A stretch of DNA of 10,744 bases, taken from assembly GCA_051000715.1 (NCBI GenBank), contig JBPCOB010000138.1:1-10744 (forward strand), read 5' to 3'. Position 1 is the stretch's first letter. The number at the start of each line of letters is the position of its first letter. The stretch comes from JBPCOB01 sp051000715. Its GTDB lineage: Bacteria; Actinomycetota; Actinomycetes; JALYNC01. The translations under genes were made by a program, and so were the position numbers. Of this stretch, positions 7,414 to 10,744 are shown in pieces. Below the pieces are notes generated by a model. That model saw only the letters and a program-made list of their open reading frames with translations. It did not search any database and was not told the DNA's origin.

Positions 7414-10400
7414 TGCGCTGCCGTGACGGCGGTGCCGACCGGCCCTGCCGGCGGGTCGACGCGCGGTACCGCCGGAACGACGGCGGGCGTGTGCTCGTTA
7501 CCCACGCTGCCACGCCGATGTCCGCCGCCCACCAGCTGCGGCGCGACGCCGCCGTTGGGCGAGCGACCCGAGGCTCCGCCGACATCCGCCGTCGTATCCG
7601 CCAACAACGCCTGGATCTCGACCGAGGACAGCGTCTCGCGCTCGAGCAGCGCCGCCGCCACGAGGTCGAGCCCGGCCCGGGCGGATTCCAGCACGCCGAC
7701 CGCGCGGTCGTGCGCCTCGCCGATCACCCGGGAGACCTCCGCGTCGATGGCCTCGGCCTGTCGTTCGGAGTAGGCCTGGTGGCCACCTCCGCCACGGGCG
7801 GACACGGGCAGCGCCACCGGGCCGAGCGTGTCGCTCATGCCGTACTCGCGCACCATCACCCGGGCCTGCTCGCCCACGGCCGCCAAGTCACTTGATGCCG
7901 CCGAGCAGGCCTGGCCGAAGACCAGTCGTTCGGCCACCCAGCCACCGAGGTAGGAGGCCATCACGTCGAGCAGCATCGAGCGCGACCAGACCACCCGGTC
8001 GTGACTGTCGAGCATCGTGCAGTGCCCGAGCGTGCCGCCGCGGGGCAGGATCGTGAGCTTGTGCGGCGGCGTCGCGCCGGGCAGCGCCAACGCGACCAGT
8101 GCGTGCCCGGCCTCGTGGTAGGCCACCACGCTGCGCTCGTCCTCGCTCATCACGGTGCGCCGCGAGGTCAACCCCAGGGTGGCCCGGTCGATGCCCTCGT
8201 CCACCAGCGCCATCGAGATCTGGCTCAGCCCCCGGCGGGCGGCCAGCAACGCCGCCTCGTTCAGCACGTTCTCTAACTCCGCGCCGGAGAAGCCGCGGGC
8301 CAGCCCGGCCACGATGTCCAGATCGACGTCGGGACCCAACGGCTTGCCCTTCGCGTGCAGCGCCAGGATCGCTGTGCGGCCGGCCCGGTCCGGGGCGGTG
8401 ATGGTGACCAGGCGGTCGAAGCGGCCGGGACGCACCAGTGCCGGATCGAGCAGCTCCGGGCGGTTGGTCGCGCCCATCACCACCACCGCCGCGCTGGCCT
8501 CGAAGCCGTCGAGTTCGACCAGCAGCTGGTTCAGCGTCTGGGCGAACTCCCGGTTGCCCGAGTCACCGGCCTCCGATCGGCGTGCACCGACCGAGTCGAT
8601 CTCGTCGATGAACACGATCGCCGGAGCCATCGACTTCGCCTCGGCGAAGACCTCGCGCACCCGGGCCGCGCCGGTGCCGACGTACTGCTCGACGAAGTCG
8701 GTGCCGGCCACGGCGAAGAAGGCGGCGTTGGCCTCGCCGGCTACCGCACGGGCCAGCAGCGTCTTGCCGCAACCCGGCGGACCGGACAGCAGCACCCCGT
8801 GCGGCACCCGGGCACCCAGCGCGGTGAAGCGACCGGGCTCGGCCAGGTAGTCCTTGACCTCGGCCAGCTCCTCGATCGCCTCGTCCACCCCGGCCACGTC
8901 GGCGAAGGTGACCCGCTCGTCGGCGGCGAAGCGCCGGGCCACGCTGGCGGTGCGCAGCGAGAGCCGGCGCTGCTCGCCGGGGGCCTTGAGCAGATGGGCC
9001 AGCGCCGCGTCGAGTTCGCCTTGGCCCACCGCCGGGCGCCCGGCCTGCGCGGCGGCCAGCGCGGCCTCGTTGAGCACCGTGGCCAGATCCGCCCCGGTCA
9101 GCCCGATCGCCCTGCTCGCCAGTGCGGCCAGGTCCACCCCGGGCCCGAGCACCTTGGATGTGGCGTGCACCGCCAAGATGGCGCGCCGGGCCGCCTCGTT
9201 CGGTAGCTCGAGCGCGATGGTGCGGTCGAAGCGGCCCGGACGCAGCAGCGCCGGGTCCAGGGTGTCCGGGCGGTTGGTGGCGCCGATGACCACCACGCCG
9301 GTGGAGGGGGAGAACCCGTCGAGCTCGGTCAGGATCTGCACCAGCGCCTGCTCCTGCTCGGCGTGCACCGCCGCCCCGCCGGTGACCCGGCTGCGCCCGA
9401 TCGCGTCGAGCTCGTCGAAGAAGACGATCGCCGGTGCCATCGAGCGGGCCTCGGCGAAGACGTCGCGGACCCGGGCCGCGCCGGTGCCGACGAAGCTCTG
9501 TACGAACTCGCTGGCGCTGACCGAGAAGTACGCCGCGTGCGCCTCACTGGCCAGTGCCCGGGCCAGTAGCGTCTTGCCGCAGCCGGGGGGGCCGTAGAGC
9601 AGCACCCCGCGCGGGACGACCGCGCCGAGCGCGGCGAAGCGGGCCGGCTGGGTGAGGAAGTCCTTGATCTCGCGCAGTGCCCGCACCGCGGCCTCCTGGC
9701 CGGCCACGTCAGCGAAACTGACCTTGTCCGCGCCGGTGAAGCGCCGGCCCACCCCGCGTTCGCGCAAGGCCAGCCGGCGCTGGCGCTCGGGTGCCTCCAG
9801 CACCCGGGCCAGCGCCTGGTCCAACTCGGCCGGGCCGACGACCTGCTGGCCGGCCCGGGCGGCCAGCAGCGCACCCTCGTTCAGCACGCTGGCCAAATCC
9901 GCCCCGGTCATCCCGACCGCGCGGCGGGCGATCATGGCCAGGTCCACGTCCGGGGCGAGGACCTTGCCCCGCGCGTGCACCGCCAAGATGGCCAGCCGGG
10001 CCGCCTCGTCCGGGCGCTCGAGGCCGACGGTGCGGTCGAAGCGGCCGGGACGCAGTAGGGCCTGGTCCAGCACGTCCGGGCGGTTGGTGGCGGCCAGCAC
10101 GATGATGCCCTGGGAGGGGGAGAAGCCGTCCATCTCGGCCAGGATCTGGTTCAGCGCCTGCTCCTGCTCGCCGGAGGTGCCGGTAGCGGCACCTCCGGCG
10201 TTGGAGCGGGCCCGCCCGACCGAGTCCAGCTCGTCGATGAAGATCAGCGCCGGGGCTTCCGCCCGGGCCTCCTTGAACAGCTCGCGCACCCGGGAGGCGC
10301 CGACGCCGACGTAGAGCTCGACGAAGTCCGAACCGGAGATGGAGAAGAACGCCGCCCCGGCCTCGCCGGCCAGTGCCTTGGCCAGCATCGTCTTGCCGCA

Positions 10401-10739
10401 GCCGGGTGGGCCGTAGAGCAAGACGCCCTTGGGCACCACCGCGCCCAGGGCCAGATAGCGGGCCGGGTCGGCCAGGAAACCGGCCAGTTCGCGTAACTCC
10501 GCCACCGCGGCGTCCTGGCCGGCGACGTCGGCGAAGCTGACCCCGCCGGTGTCGTCGGCGCCCAGGCGCCGGGCGCCGCTACGGACCCCGAACAGGCCGC
10601 TGCCGCCGCGGTAGGACAAGATCAGGTAGAGCAGCACCACCACCACGATGAGCGCCGGGATCAAGATCTCGGCCGGGATGAGCAGGCTCTTGGTGAACTG
10701 CTGGTCGATGGTGGTGGGCACCTTGTTGTCCACCAGCAC
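7410..10739 (-). CDS. FtsH-like membrane metalloprotease with three tandem AAA+ domains and one M41 peptidase
   Basis: At least 1109 residues, against about 600-800 for usual FtsH. One membrane segment (about 19-42) is followed by three complete AAA+ domains: Walker A GPPGCGKT at 110-117, 383-390 and 653-660; Walker B ending DE at 169-170, 442-443 and 712-713; sensor-1 ATNRP at 217-221, 487-491 and 757-761; arginine fingers RPGRFDR at 230-236, 500-506 and 770-776; pore-loop aromatics Y143, F416 and Y686. The M41 peptidase follows with HEAGH (875-879) and the third zinc ligand D951 in SSDLAAVGEQAR. The tail 1046-1109 is Gly/Pro-rich. FtsH unfolds and degrades membrane and regulatory proteins from the cytoplasmic face. 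The GTG at 10737-10739 is only the last visible start: the frame stays open to the window edge, and the first 18 residues resemble the end of an FtsH periplasmic domain, so the gene may extend beyond 10744. Confidence 0.93.
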   Translation of the reverse strand: MLVDNKVPTTIDQQFTKSLLIPAEILIPALIVVVVLLYLILSYRGGSGLFGVRSGARRLGADDTGGVSFADVAGQDAAVAELRELAGFLADPARYLALGAVVPKGVLLYGPPGCGKTMLAKALAGEAGAAFFSISGSDFVELYVGVGASRVRELFKEARAEAPALIFIDELDSVGRARSNAGGAATGTSGEQEQALNQILAEMDGFSPSQGIIVLAATNRPDVLDQALLRPGRFDRTVGLERPDEAARLAILAVHARGKVLAPDVDLAMIARRAVGMTGADLASVLNEGALLAARAGQQVVGPAELDQALARVLEAPERQRRLALRERGVGRRFTGADKVSFADVAGQEAAVRALREIKDFLTQPARFAALGAVVPRGVLLYGPPGCGKTLLARALASEAHAAYFSVSASEFVQSFVGTGAARVRDVFAEARSMAPAIVFFDELDAIGRSRVTGGAAVHAEQEQALVQILTELDGFSPSTGVVVIGATNRPDTLDPALLRPGRFDRTIALELPNEAARRAILAVHATSKVLGPGVDLAALASRAIGLTGADLATVLNEAALAAAQAGRPAVGQGELDAALAHLLKAPGEQRRLSLRTASVARRFAADERVTFADVAGVDEAIEELAEVKDYLAEPGRFTALGARVPHGVLLSGPPGCGKTLLARAVAGEANAAFFAVAGTDFVEQYVGTGAARVREVFAEAKSMAPAIVFIDEIDSVGARRSEAGDSGNREFAQTLNQLLVELDGFEASAAVVVMGATNRPELLDPALVRPGRFDRLVTITAPDRAGRTAILALHAKGKPLGPDVDLDIVAGLARGFSGAELENVLNEAALLAARRGLSQISMALVDEGIDRATLGLTSRRTVMSEDERSVVAYHEAGHALVALALPGATPPHKLTILPRGGTLGHCTMLDSHDRVVWSRSMLLDVMASYLGGWVAERLVFGQACSAASSDLAAVGEQARVMVREYGMSDTLGPVALPVSARGGGGHQAYSERQAEAIDAEVSRVIGEAHDRAVGVLESARAGLDLVAAALLERETLSSVEIQALLADTTADVGGASGRSPNGGVAPQLVGGGHRRGSVGNEHTPAVVPAVPRVDPPAGPVGTAVTAAQ

Positions 10740-10744
10740 GCTCA

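Noticed and set aside
6611..7585. A 324-residue - strand frame spanning the protease/propeller junction, and a similar one at 5648-6553
   Set aside because: Out of frame with the clear propeller and M41 proteins, rich in Arg and without any domain signature.
8155..10314. Long + strand open frames (for example 8155-8850, 8355-9206, 8854-9597, 9652-10314) opposite the protease gene
   Set aside because: They are antisense shadows of a high-GC gene: Arg/Pro/Ser-rich, no domains, and they follow the repeats of the AAA modules on the other strand.
7410..10739. Reading the repeated AAA DNA as a possible tandem-repeat assembly collapse or expansion
   Set aside because: The three modules differ substantially in both sequence and length (273 and 270 residue spacing), so they are not identical copies produced by misassembly, although read coverage should still be checked.
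1..10744. CRISPR arrays, insertion sequences, integrases, tRNA or rRNA genes
   Set aside because: I found no regularly spaced direct repeats, transposase motifs, terminal inverted repeats or RNA-gene signatures by eye.

Overview
The window is uniformly GC-rich, with strong G/C preference at third codon positions, ATG/GTG starts and 4-bp ATGA gene overlaps. This fits a high-GC actinobacterium. The gene content (paired M20 amidohydrolases, a UnbU/RnfD-type membrane protein, DM13, a PIN remnant of an actinobacterial type) agrees, but genus cannot be fixed from the sequence.

Layout. Positions 1-3828 are read on the + strand: the tail of an upstream gene (to 83), an M20 amidohydrolase (80-1267), a roughly 450-bp non-coding gap with two short dyads, then a two-gene operon: a membrane-anchored DM13-domain protein (1718-2689) and an NqrB/RnfD/UnbU-like polytopic membrane protein (2686-3828). 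Positions 3871-10744 are read on the - strand. Where the two blocks converge (3871-5475) lies a gene graveyard with three decayed - strand remnants: a secreted beta-barrel-like protein broken by several frameshifts at G/C runs, a rhodanese-like domain fragment, and the C-terminal half of a PIN-domain protein. After that comes a tightly coupled pair transcribed leftwards: a giant FtsH-like AAA/M41 metalloprotease (7410-10739, possibly continuing past the window edge) followed by a BNR/Asp-box propeller protein (5476-7413), overlapping by 4 bp.

The most unusual object is the FtsH-like protein. It has one membrane segment, three complete tandem FtsH-type AAA+ domains with intact Walker A, Walker B, sensor 1, arginine-finger and pore-loop motifs, and a single C-terminal M41 zinc peptidase with HEAGH and the third-ligand Asp. 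Ordinary FtsH has one AAA domain per chain. Its coupled neighbour is predicted to expose a six-bladed propeller outside the membrane and a long disordered tail inside, so it could be a partner, sensor or substrate of the protease. A second plausible unit is the DM13 + RnfD-like pair, which may form a small membrane redox module. Both functional proposals are inferences from domain content and gene coupling.
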